Source: Chitinophagaceae bacterium (GTDB taxonomy: Bacteria > Bacteroidota > Bacteroidia > Chitinophagales > Chitinophagaceae). Taken from it: DNA of 41,947 nucleotides. Shown here one piece after another: positions 26,116 to 33,198 of this stretch (positions within the stretch are counted from its first letter, which is position 1; each line of letters opens with the position of its first letter). Under the pieces are notes generated by a model that was not told the DNA's origin, searched no databases, and was given only the letters and a program-made list of their open reading frames with translations. The translations under genes were made by a program, and so were the position numbers. The stretch covers positions 1 to 41,947 of the forward strand of contig JAJAYD010000330.1 of assembly GCA_026786345.1 (NCBI GenBank), given 5' to 3'.

Positions 26116-27201
26116 ATGGTATCGTCGCCAACCTATATACAAGCTTTTTGGAAACGTTTACGCAGAAATGTGGGCGCTATGTTTGGCCTGGTAATCATTA
26201 TGCTTTCATTACTGCTGGCGGTGTTCGCCTATTTTGTTGGACCCGACGATACCACTTATGCAAACAGGATGAATGTTGAAATTGGTGGTATGAAGCCCGG
26301 TTTTACAATGCAATACCTTCAACTAAAAAACGAACAAACAATACAATCAACTCCATTTTTTTCAAGATTGCTTGATGGCACAAAGGAGCAGGTAAAGTAC
26401 TTGCCTATTACAGCTTATGCCTTTACCAATGACAGTTGTTTTGTACAAAAGTATATTGATGAAGGCGTACAGGAAAGGCAGGCTTATGGAATGGATCAGC
26501 TCAGTTCAAAAAAGATTATTACGAGAACCTATTGGGTGGGTACCGATAAATTTGGTCGCGACCTGTTGAGCCGTTTAATTATTGGCGTACGGGTAAGTTT
26601 GAGCGTTGGTTTAATTGCAGTAATTATATCCCTATCCATTGGTATTATACTTGGATCGCTGGCTGGTTATTATCGTGGTTGGATTGATGAACTGGTAATG
26701 TGGTTTATAAATGTGATATGGAGTATACCAACCCTGCTACTGGTTTTTGCCATTACATTGTTATTGGGAAAGGGGTTTTGGCAAGTGTTTATTGCGGTGG
26801 GTTTAACTATGTGGGTAAATGTTGCCAGGCTTGTTCGGGGGCAGGTGTTGGCTGTTAGAGAATTGGAATTTATTGAAGCCGCAAGGGCATTGGGTTTCCC
26901 GGATAGCCGCATTATTGTTAAGCATATACTTCCTAATATACTGGGGCCGGTAATGGTAATTGCCGCCAGCAACTTTGCCGCTGCTATTGTTATTGAAGCG
27001 GGCCTTAGCTTTTTGGGGGTGGGTGTTCAACCGCCTCAACCAAGCTGGGGACTCATGATAAAGGAGAATTACAACTTCATTATTACGCATAACCCCATGC
27101 TTGCCCTTGCCCCTGGTATTGCCATTATGATATTGGTGCTTGCCTTTAACCTTTTGGGCAATGGGATGAGAGATGCCTTAAATGTGCGTGGGAAATTATA
27201 A
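26116..27201 (+). CDS. ABC transporter permease, DppC/OppC type
   Basis: Inner-membrane permease of a peptide/nickel-type importer (361 residues). The first membrane segment (FGLVIIMLSLLLAVFAYFVG) is followed by a long extracytoplasmic part of about 110 residues, then five hydrophobic segments. The cytoplasmic EAA loop that contacts the ATPase reads EAARALGFPDSRIIVKHILP. It is preceded by the OppC signature region YWVGTDKFGRDLLSRLIIG. The partner permease, ATPases and binding protein are absent from both sides, so this gene is an orphan; its partners must be encoded elsewhere. Confidence 0.88.
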   Translation: MVSSPTYIQAFWKRLRRNVGAMFGLVIIMLSLLLAVFAYFVGPDDTTYANRMNVEIGGMKPGFTMQYLQLKNEQTIQSTPFFSRLLDGTKEQVKYLPITAYAFTNDSCFVQKYIDEGVQERQAYGMDQLSSKKIITRTYWVGTDKFGRDLLSRLIIGVRVSLSVGLIAVIISLSIGIILGSLAGYYRGWIDELVMWFINVIWSIPTLLLVFAITLLLGKGFWQVFIAVGLTMWVNVARLVRGQVLAVRELEFIEAARALGFPDSRIIVKHILPNILGPVMVIAASNFAAAIVIEAGLSFLGVGVQPPQPSWGLMIKENYNFIITHNPMLALAPGIAIMILVLAFNLLGNGMRDALNVRGKL

Positions 27202-27314
27202 TGACATGCGGCATTTGAAATGTTGTAAGAACTGATGCTATGAAATTTTACTGTTGAAACGAGCGTGGCAACCGGGGCTGCACAAAGTGTTTCTGCCTGC
27301 TACCAAAAAAATCA

Positions 27315-28757
27315 TTATGTGTTTATATACTGCTGATCTTTCTTGCGCTCCAATACAACCAGCATACCCAGGCACAGCCAAAACAAGCCGCCTGTTTTGT
27401 CGGTTTCAATAAGGTCGTTCATAAAATTGAGTGTGCCAATCATAACCACCACTACCCCCGTTGTTAAAGCCACCGTTTTATAAAATTTGTCTTGCAAAGC
27501 ATGATATAATTTTTGACTGTACAGTATCATTGAAACATATAAAAGGCTGAAAAAAACTAATCCCGGAATGCCCTGCTCCAATAGAGTGAGCAGAAAATAA
27601 TTGTGTACCGATGAATGCTCCGGATTGTCGCTTACCCATGTTTTAAATGGCGTTACGGTATAACGCCGGTAATTGTCGTAAAAGTTATTGGGACCGAAAC
27701 CGGTAATTGGCTTGTCGGCAACCATGTTGGCTGCGGCCGCCCACCTGTAAAAGCGTTCCGCATTCGATACGTCTTTAAAATCAACTGTTGCCTGTAGGTG
27801 CTCTGAAAACTGCGGGTGAAAAATGGTATTGTTATAATCGGGTGCAAACAGTAGATAATTTTTATTGCTTATTAGCCAGGCCGAACCTGCAATCAAGACA
27901 ATAGAAAGCGCAATTAATACCTTGCCTATTATATTTTTTGTAATGGTTACATAGGCAACTAAGCCGGTAATGAATGCAAGCAATGCTCCCCTTGAATACG
28001 AAAAGAGGAGACCTGTGATAAAAAGACATAATGCAGCCCGGAGATATTTTCTTTTTTTATTTGATTTTGGTGTCAATAAAAACATTGCCCACAGAACCGG
28101 CAACAGGCAAATCAACATGGATGAATAGGTAACATGATTGCGGAAAAAAGGAGAGAGGGTGTTCTTAATACCCTCAAAAGTATAGCCAAAAAACGCATGC
28201 CGTACCAGGCTTTGCACAACCACAAAACCCATGGGTACTAACAGGCACAAAGCAAGTTTTGTTATGTTTGAACGCTGCTGTATAATGATAGAGGGTAGCA
28301 CAACGAATGGGACAATGTACCATGTTTTTGCTAATAGAAATTTGATGGACAGCCAGAGGTTGGTTGAGTAAATACAACTGATGGTGATCCATAAAATATG
28401 GAGGGTTAGCAGCAGAATTAATGGATGTTTTAAGACGGAAACAGGAAGGATTTTTGGCTGATAAGCCAGTGCCATAATAAACATCACCGATAGCAAAGCC
28501 ATCAGCAGTTCATCAGGAAAGTCGAAGCCCAGGGTAGGGGTTAAGTGTACCTCTGCAGATAATGGCAACAATGCCAGTAACAAGAAAAATAATGAGGCTG
28601 TCTTAGCTATGATAGTTTGGAAAATTGCCGGCGCTAAAACAAACAAAAATGGTATGGCAAGCAACAGGAAATTGCTGTAAATAAGTGCCGCAATAAGTGA
28701 AGCGAAAAAGAGTAGGCTAGCTTGTAAAAGCCGGTTGTTAAACAAGTGGCTTGTCAT
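27315..28757 (-). CDS. O-antigen ligase family membrane protein (Wzy_C domain)
   Basis: A polytopic inner-membrane protein of 480 residues with 10-12 hydrophobic segments and the family's large extracytoplasmic loop (about residues 305-385), which holds FYRWAAAANMVADKPITGFGPNNFYDNYRRY and EHSSVHNYFLLTLLEQGIPG (given as two motifs). The family includes O-antigen ligases (WaaL) and polymerases (Wzy); these cannot be separated here. It overlaps the Wzz-like gene by four bases (ATGA), so the two are cotranscribed and probably translationally coupled, which favours a role in polysaccharide polymerisation. Confidence 0.85.
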   Translation of the reverse strand: MTSHLFNNRLLQASLLFFASLIAALIYSNFLLLAIPFLFVLAPAIFQTIIAKTASLFFLLLALLPLSAEVHLTPTLGFDFPDELLMALLSVMFIMALAYQPKILPVSVLKHPLILLLTLHILWITISCIYSTNLWLSIKFLLAKTWYIVPFVVLPSIIIQQRSNITKLALCLLVPMGFVVVQSLVRHAFFGYTFEGIKNTLSPFFRNHVTYSSMLICLLPVLWAMFLLTPKSNKKRKYLRAALCLFITGLLFSYSRGALLAFITGLVAYVTITKNIIGKVLIALSIVLIAGSAWLISNKNYLLFAPDYNNTIFHPQFSEHLQATVDFKDVSNAERFYRWAAAANMVADKPITGFGPNNFYDNYRRYTVTPFKTWVSDNPEHSSVHNYFLLTLLEQGIPGLVFFSLLYVSMILYSQKLYHALQDKFYKTVALTTGVVVVMIGTLNFMNDLIETDKTGGLFWLCLGMLVVLERKKDQQYINT

Positions 28758-29632
28758 TTTAAGAAGGGCTTTCTATCGTACAATAAAACGGCTAATAAAG
28801 CAAAGGCGGTGCTGGTTAACAACACACCTAAAAGCCAGGCAAGTACGGGTGGTTTACCGGCCTTTACGGCGGGTGTGGCAGATTGTAAAACAATGACCGA
28901 TGGTTGCATATTAGCGGCTGCCATAGCAACTTCGCTATACGTTTTCTGGTACTGGTTCATCTGTTCGAGCAGCGTTTCTTTTTTTGCATCCATCAGTTCA
29001 ACAGCAGTTTTGGGTGTTTGTCTTTCTCTGGCAAAAACCGTTATTGTCTGGTACTCACTTTGCATGCCAACGAGGGTGCTGTCGAGCAAAAAAAGTGTTT
29101 GCTCATACGATTTTTGTAAGCCGTTGGCCGTTATTTTTTGTATGATGCCCAGCATACTGTTGGCAATGCCTGCGGCCACAGCGGGGTTCTTGTTCCAAAC
29201 ACTTATGGTAAATTGGTTTAGCTCGTTTTTTTGTATTTGAACATCTTTTTTTAAACCCAGTACAGCATTACGTCTGCGAATGGCCTTATTATTTTTTGAT
29301 GTAGTATAATAGTTGTATAGCTTAAATGAATCGACTAATAATTTATACGTTGTGTCAAGGCTGGCTATACCAAGCAGCCGGTCAATATCGTCGGCGTTGC
29401 CATAATTTGAATACAGTTGATCTACATTTTGATTGAAGAGATAGGCTTTGTCGGACAACAATGGATTACCGGCAGTTGCCACGGCTGTAGATTCATATTG
29501 CTGCGGTAAAAAAACTAAAACAATTGAAGTAATTACCAGTGAAATTGCAACAAATGCTGTTATTAATTTCCATCGCTTTTGCCATGCATGCATTACTGCT
29601 GCCAGGTTAAATTCGTTCTCGTTTGGTTGCAT
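28754..29632 (-). CDS. Wzz/GumC-type polysaccharide chain-length protein
   Basis: A 292-residue membrane protein with two transmembrane segments, near the N-terminus (LITAFVAISLVITSIVLVF) and C-terminus (VLAWLLGVLLTSTAFALLAV), enclosing a periplasmic part with coiled coil, the layout of Wzz/PCP proteins. The C-terminal Pro-rich segment before the last membrane helix (QSATPAVKAGKPPVLAW) is typical. It has no tyrosine-kinase domain. PCP proteins set chain length of O-antigen or exopolysaccharide. The gene is first in a two-gene minus-strand operon with the ligase/polymerase. Confidence 0.8.
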   Translation of the reverse strand: MQPNENEFNLAAVMHAWQKRWKLITAFVAISLVITSIVLVFLPQQYESTAVATAGNPLLSDKAYLFNQNVDQLYSNYGNADDIDRLLGIASLDTTYKLLVDSFKLYNYYTTSKNNKAIRRRNAVLGLKKDVQIQKNELNQFTISVWNKNPAVAAGIANSMLGIIQKITANGLQKSYEQTLFLLDSTLVGMQSEYQTITVFARERQTPKTAVELMDAKKETLLEQMNQYQKTYSEVAMAAANMQPSVIVLQSATPAVKAGKPPVLAWLLGVLLTSTAFALLAVLLYDRKPFLK

Positions 29633-29941
29633 ACATGAATGTAATAAGAATCGTACAAACTATACGCTGGCTTTTTAGAGAACCGATAGGCATTATGGGT
29701 GAGGCTGGTAAAATCCTTTGGAAACAATAGGATGTATAAAGCTTTTAAACCAATGTCAACTATACAAAAAACTGAAATTATAAGGAAACAAAAGCTTACT
29801 AATAAGCAGTGTATGAAGTTGAAGAGAGATATATGAATTACTAATTGATTTGAGTAGGCCGGAATAGTTTTCGTTACTAACACAGGTGTGTAATGCCTCG
29901 TATCATACTTTAAAATGTAAATCTTGTGATAAAAGCCAGCC
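29633..29941. other. Gene-free stretch between the Wzz-like gene and lrp
   Basis: About 309 bases with no convincing gene. A minus-strand frame here has no family resemblance. The part next to 29632 must hold the promoter of the Wzz-like operon; a near match to the -7 box (TATAGTTTG on the minus strand, one base too long) is visible about 20 bases upstream of the ATG. Confidence 0.4.
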
Positions 29942-30418
29942 CTAAGGTATCTGGTTTGTCACAACTACATTTCTATTAAAGCTTTCTTCCAGCGAGATGA
30001 AAGTTTCTGTCCGCTCAATACCTTTTATCTTTTGTAGCTGGTCGTGTAATACATTTCTAAGTTGCGATATGTCTTTACAAACAATTTCGGCAAACATGCT
30101 ATAGTTTCCGGTTGTGTAATTGAGTCTTACGATCTCAGGTATATTCTGAAGGTCTTTTACTACGGTATCGTACAGGGAGCTTTTCTCCAGGTAAATGCCA
30201 ATGAAAGCAATCACATCATAGCCCAGTGCTTTCAAATCAACATTCAATCTTGTTCCTTTAACAATTCCAAATTCCTGAAGCTTTTTAATCCTGACATGGA
30301 TGGTTCCACCAGAAACAAAAAGCTTTTTACCAAGATCAGCATAGGAGACCTCCGCGGTCTCCATCATCTCGTAAATTATTTGATAATCAAGCTTGTCAAG
30401 ATTTAATTTGGAAGCCAT
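29942..30418 (-). CDS. Lrp/AsnC family transcriptional regulator
   Basis: A 158-residue Lrp-type regulator. The N-terminal helix-turn-helix (LDKLDYQIIYEMMETAEVSYADLGKKLFVSGGTIHVRIKKL, in parts) is followed by a C-terminal ligand-binding RAM domain (AFIGIYLEKSSLYDTVVKDL ... RNVLHDQLQKIKGIERTETFISLE). These proteins form octamers and respond to amino acids such as leucine or asparagine. The gene is divergent from the two tRNA-like RNAs; an inverted repeat in the shared region may be its binding site. Confidence 0.9.
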   Translation of the reverse strand: MASKLNLDKLDYQIIYEMMETAEVSYADLGKKLFVSGGTIHVRIKKLQEFGIVKGTRLNVDLKALGYDVIAFIGIYLEKSSLYDTVVKDLQNIPEIVRLNYTTGNYSMFAEIVCKDISQLRNVLHDQLQKIKGIERTETFISLEESFNRNVVVTNQIP

Positions 30419-30439
30419 AATGATCTTTCAATTTTGATA

Positions 30440-30463
30440 TTTACTAAAGTTAATGTAAGTAAA
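30440..30463. promoter_or_regulatory. Inverted repeat in the lrp promoter, candidate autoregulatory site
   Basis: TTTACT / AGTAAA separated by 12 bases, 22 bases upstream of the lrp start and overlapping a near-consensus -7 box (TAACTTTA on the minus strand). Lrp-family proteins often bind such AT-rich dyads in their own promoters. Confidence 0.35.
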
Positions 30464-30585
30464 TTAATTTCTGTCTAAATTTTAAAATTATATCTTGATG
30501 TATTTGCAATGATCTTGTTGTTTTTTTGTATTATTGCACTCTTAGTTCTTTAAACGAATATTTGTAAAGGTAACACGCTTATATA

Positions 30586-30759
30586 CTGTGGGGTGATGAA
30601 ACTTTTGGCAGACATGCCCTCTTGTCTCGGGGGTGAGGATCATGGGATAAACGTAGTGTAGAGCCGATTGGGTAGTAATATCCGACCGACCAGGGTCGAC
30701 CACTGAACTTTGCGCTATAGCTAACCACCTCGTGGAGGTTCGACCCCTCCCCCTACAGC
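30586..30759 (+). ncRNA. tRNA-like RNA with giant variable arm, copy 1
   Basis: Folds as a tRNA-like molecule of 174 nt. The acceptor stem has eight pairs (CTGTGGGG 30586-30593 with CCCTACAG 30751-30758, one G-U). The D arm is Leu-like: ATG/CAT around a 14-nt loop with GG (TTTGGCAGA). The anticodon-like arm is CCCTC/GGGGG with loop TTGTCTC. The T arm is GGAGG-TTCGACC-CCTCC. The variable region is 100 nt and holds stem GTGAGG/CCTCGT and an 11-pair stem (30653-30663 with 30708-30718). No CCA is encoded; base C follows the acceptor. I do not recognise the family; it is not tmRNA or a group I intron by visible motifs. Confidence 0.7.
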
Positions 30760-30800
30760 TTTTCGATTTTTATTAGTCGATAACCTAGTTCTTATTAATA

Positions 30801-30965
30801 CTGTGGAGTGATGAAATCTTTGGCAGACATGCCCTCTTGTCTCGGGGGTGAGGATCATAGAATAAACGGAGCATAATGCCTTTCGCAAGAAAGACTGGGG
30901 TGGACCACCGCAACATTGTACTCTGGCTAACTACCTCGTGAAGGTTCGAGCCCTTCTTCCACAGC
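30801..30965 (+). ncRNA. tRNA-like RNA with giant variable arm, copy 2
   Basis: A tandem relative of copy 1, 41 bases downstream, 165 nt. The first 67 nt match copy 1 at 62 positions and the last 41 nt at 33; the middle differs. The acceptor stem has eight pairs (CTGTGGAG with TTCCACAG), the T arm is GAAGG-TTCGAGC-CCTTC, and the anticodon-like arm is identical to copy 1. The variable region (91 nt) has an 11-position stem (30868-30878 with 30914-30924, one mismatch) and a hairpin CTTTC-GCAA-GAAAG with a GNRA loop. Pairs that differ from copy 1 mostly remain paired. A terminator follows six bases after the end. Confidence 0.7.
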
Positions 30966-30971
30966 TTGATT

Positions 30972-31003
30972 AGCCTTGTACTTAAACGTGACGGGGCTTT
31001 TTT
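30972..31003 (+). terminator. Rho-independent terminator after the tRNA-like pair
   Basis: Stem AGCCTTGT / ACGGGGCT (eight pairs, two G-U), 11-base loop, then six T. It fixes the + strand as the transcribed strand of the two RNAs. Confidence 0.75.
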
Positions 31004-31178
31004 GTTTCCCATAGTTCCCTTTCCCGCTTCTTTTGGTGATGCTATCCTTACTATTGACTTTATTCCTTTTATTATTTCTATTTTGGGATATCTTCTGGCG
31101 ACTTCTAATTCACATCCAGAAAAGAGGATGCTTTGTAAAACAAAATATTTGGGTTTTTGATGATTAACCTTCAATAAT

Positions 31179-31284
31179 TTTGTTAGCGGTTTTGTGCATG
31201 GTATTGTGAAGAATTAAGCGAATAGGGTTTGCAGTAGCAGCGTAAGAATCCGAATTGAATCGGCCTTGCACATAAGCTAACAAA
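31179..31284. repeat. 106-bp inverted-repeat element (GTTAGC ... GCTAAC)
   Basis: Arms TTTGTTAGC (31179-31187) and GCTAACAAA (31276-31284) are exact complements, and a second inner block TGTGCATGG / CCTTGCACA pairs at 8 of 9 positions. The ends recall integron attC core sites (GTTRRRY / RYYYAAC) but in the reverse order. The rest of 31004-31530 shows no gene. Confidence 0.55.
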
Positions 31285-31530
31285 GAAGACTGGCAGTATG
31301 AAAACGATGAAGGTCAGAAATCGTTACCTGTAAAAAACACGAATTAAATATTTCTGTATTAGATGCCTTTCTGCTGCTGCCATACCTCCTTGCACCTAAA
31401 CCTCTGCCGCTTGTTTAGCCTTGCTAATGAACCACTTACGCCATTTTGCATCATTTGTTGCAGCCGCCCCACAAATAACTTTCATCCCGTTTTTCTATTA
31501 TATTTATAGAAATAAATTTAAACCAAAGCT

Positions 31531-33030
31531 ATGTCGGCATTATACCAGGTAGGCATTGTTGGAGCCGGCTTCGGTGGTATTATTGCTGCTATTGAATTGT
31601 TGAAAAGTGGCCGCCACTCGTTTATCATTTTTGAAAAAGCCGGAGATATTGGCGGAGTATGGCGCAACAACATTTATCCTGGTTGTGGTTGTGATGTACG
31701 CTCTGATTTTTACTCCATAAAGTCGCAGCCCAATCCAAACTGGTCCGAACACTTTTCGCAACGTAAAGAAATTCTGGATTACCTCGACCATGTAGTTGAG
31801 AAACAACAACTCAAAAAATATATACGGTTTAATACTGAAGTTGGTGAAGCAAGGTTTTTACCTGCTGAGGGTTGCTGGCAAATAACTGATCAACATTTCA
31901 GCACATGCAAAGTGAAAATTTTGATCCTGGCTACTGGCCCGTTCAGGCTGCCACAAATTCCAAAACCTGATGGTATTGAAAAGTTTAAAGGCACAAGTTT
32001 TCACTCTGCAAACTGGGACAATAATTTAAAGCTCGAAAGCTTAAATGTTGCTGTGATCGGCACAGGATCGAGCAGTGCGCAAATTGTACCGGCAATTGCA
32101 GGTAAAGTAAAAAATCTATACGTTTTTCAACGTTCACCCGCCTGGGTTTTACCAAAGTGGAATGGCAGAAGTTCCAAAATAAAAATAGCAGCTTACAGGC
32201 GTTTTCCTGCCCTTCAAAAAATCAGCCGCGAACTTAATTACTGGTTTCTCGAGTGGATAGGTTTATTGTTTTTCTCCAAGCGCTTCATGCATCGTTTAAT
32301 AACCTGGCTGGCTAAAAACAAGTTGTCAAAAGAAGTAAAAGACCCCCTAACAAGGCAACTCCTTACCCCAACTTATGCAGTGGGCTGCAAACGCATTATC
32401 CTCTCAGATGACTTTTATCCAGCGTTCAACCTTCCCCATGTAAAGCTTATAACCGGAGCCATCCAGTCGGTAGATGAGCACAGTATAGTTGTTGATAATA
32501 CTAAGTTTAAAGTAGATGTAATTGTATTTGCCACCGGTTTTAAGGTAGCCGACATTGAACAATATATTCGCATTATTGGCCTTGAAGGTGCAGAACTTGG
32601 CAACCAGTGGGAGCAGTCAAAACCAAAAGCTTTCCTTGGAATAAACGTGGCAGGTTACCCTAACCTTTGCTTTCAGTTAGGACCCAATTCGGGGCTGTAT
32701 CATTCATCTGTGTTGCACGTGATAGAGTCGCAGATGGTGTACATACTTCAATATGTAGCGCTGTTAGAAAGTCGTGGTGATCATGCAGTCATCGATGTTA
32801 AGGCCGACCGCCAACAAGCCTACAACAACCAGATAGACCACGAACTTACCAAGACCGTTTGGAATGGCTGCCATAGCTGGTACCTTAATAAGAGAGGCGA
32901 AAATGTTGTGCTTTACCCGCACCTGACATGGCATTACCGAAAGCATACACGTAAAATCGATCCGTCGGATTATAAGATTATAACGAGTTACAAGATTGCA
33001 GAACAGGAGATGCTCACATCGAGATTTTGA
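31531..33030 (+). CDS. Baeyer-Villiger monooxygenase-type flavoprotein
   Basis: Class B flavin monooxygenase of 499 residues using FAD, NADPH and oxygen. The FAD Rossmann motif GAGFGG is at residues 11-16, followed by YPGCGCDVRS, as in known enzymes of this type. The fingerprint FKGTSFHSANWD (152-163) matches FxGxxxHxxxW(P/D), which separates Baeyer-Villiger enzymes from ordinary FMOs. The NADPH Rossmann motif is GTGSSS (177-182). Such enzymes insert oxygen next to a ketone to give an ester or lactone. It is the first gene of a lipid-tailoring cluster, so a keto-acyl chain is a plausible substrate. Confidence 0.88.
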   Translation: MSALYQVGIVGAGFGGIIAAIELLKSGRHSFIIFEKAGDIGGVWRNNIYPGCGCDVRSDFYSIKSQPNPNWSEHFSQRKEILDYLDHVVEKQQLKKYIRFNTEVGEARFLPAEGCWQITDQHFSTCKVKILILATGPFRLPQIPKPDGIEKFKGTSFHSANWDNNLKLESLNVAVIGTGSSSAQIVPAIAGKVKNLYVFQRSPAWVLPKWNGRSSKIKIAAYRRFPALQKISRELNYWFLEWIGLLFFSKRFMHRLITWLAKNKLSKEVKDPLTRQLLTPTYAVGCKRIILSDDFYPAFNLPHVKLITGAIQSVDEHSIVVDNTKFKVDVIVFATGFKVADIEQYIRIIGLEGAELGNQWEQSKPKAFLGINVAGYPNLCFQLGPNSGLYHSSVLHVIESQMVYILQYVALLESRGDHAVIDVKADRQQAYNNQIDHELTKTVWNGCHSWYLNKRGENVVLYPHLTWHYRKHTRKIDPSDYKIITSYKIAEQEMLTSRF

Positions 33031-33151
33031 TAATCAAGCGGCAACAATTATGAACAGGTGAACCAGGATTTTTTTGTGTCTGGCTACAGTATTTCTATGA
33101 AGCTTTTGTTGTGTCACTCACTTGTACTGTAAGTTAAATTTCAGCAACCCT

Positions 33152-33173
33152 TGTAATCGATAACATGATTACA
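33152..33173. promoter_or_regulatory. 22-bp inverted repeat upstream of the cyclopropane synthase gene
   Basis: TGTAATC / GATTACA, perfect seven-base arms with an eight-base spacer, 25 bases before the ATG. It is placed like an operator; the binding protein is unknown. I do not find the same dyad before the other cluster genes. Confidence 0.4.
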
Positions 33174-33198
33174 TTAACTATAACCCTTAATTAATTCC

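Noticed and set aside
29593-29883. Minus-strand open frame of 96 codons upstream of the Wzz-like gene
   Set aside because: It overlaps the start of the Wzz-like gene in another frame, has no recognisable domain and is hydrophobic through AT-rich sequence only.
30586-30965. tmRNA, group I intron in a tRNA, or tRNA-Sec as explanation of the RNA pair
   Set aside because: There is no tag-peptide reading frame or tmRNA-like 5' end, no recognisable group I core, and the anticodon-like loop is not UCA. Only the 8+5 acceptor/T geometry resembles tRNA-Sec.
30785-31174. Minus-strand open frame of 129 codons antisense to tRNA-like copy 2
   Set aside because: It has no family resemblance and is explained by the structured RNA on the + strand followed by a + strand terminator.
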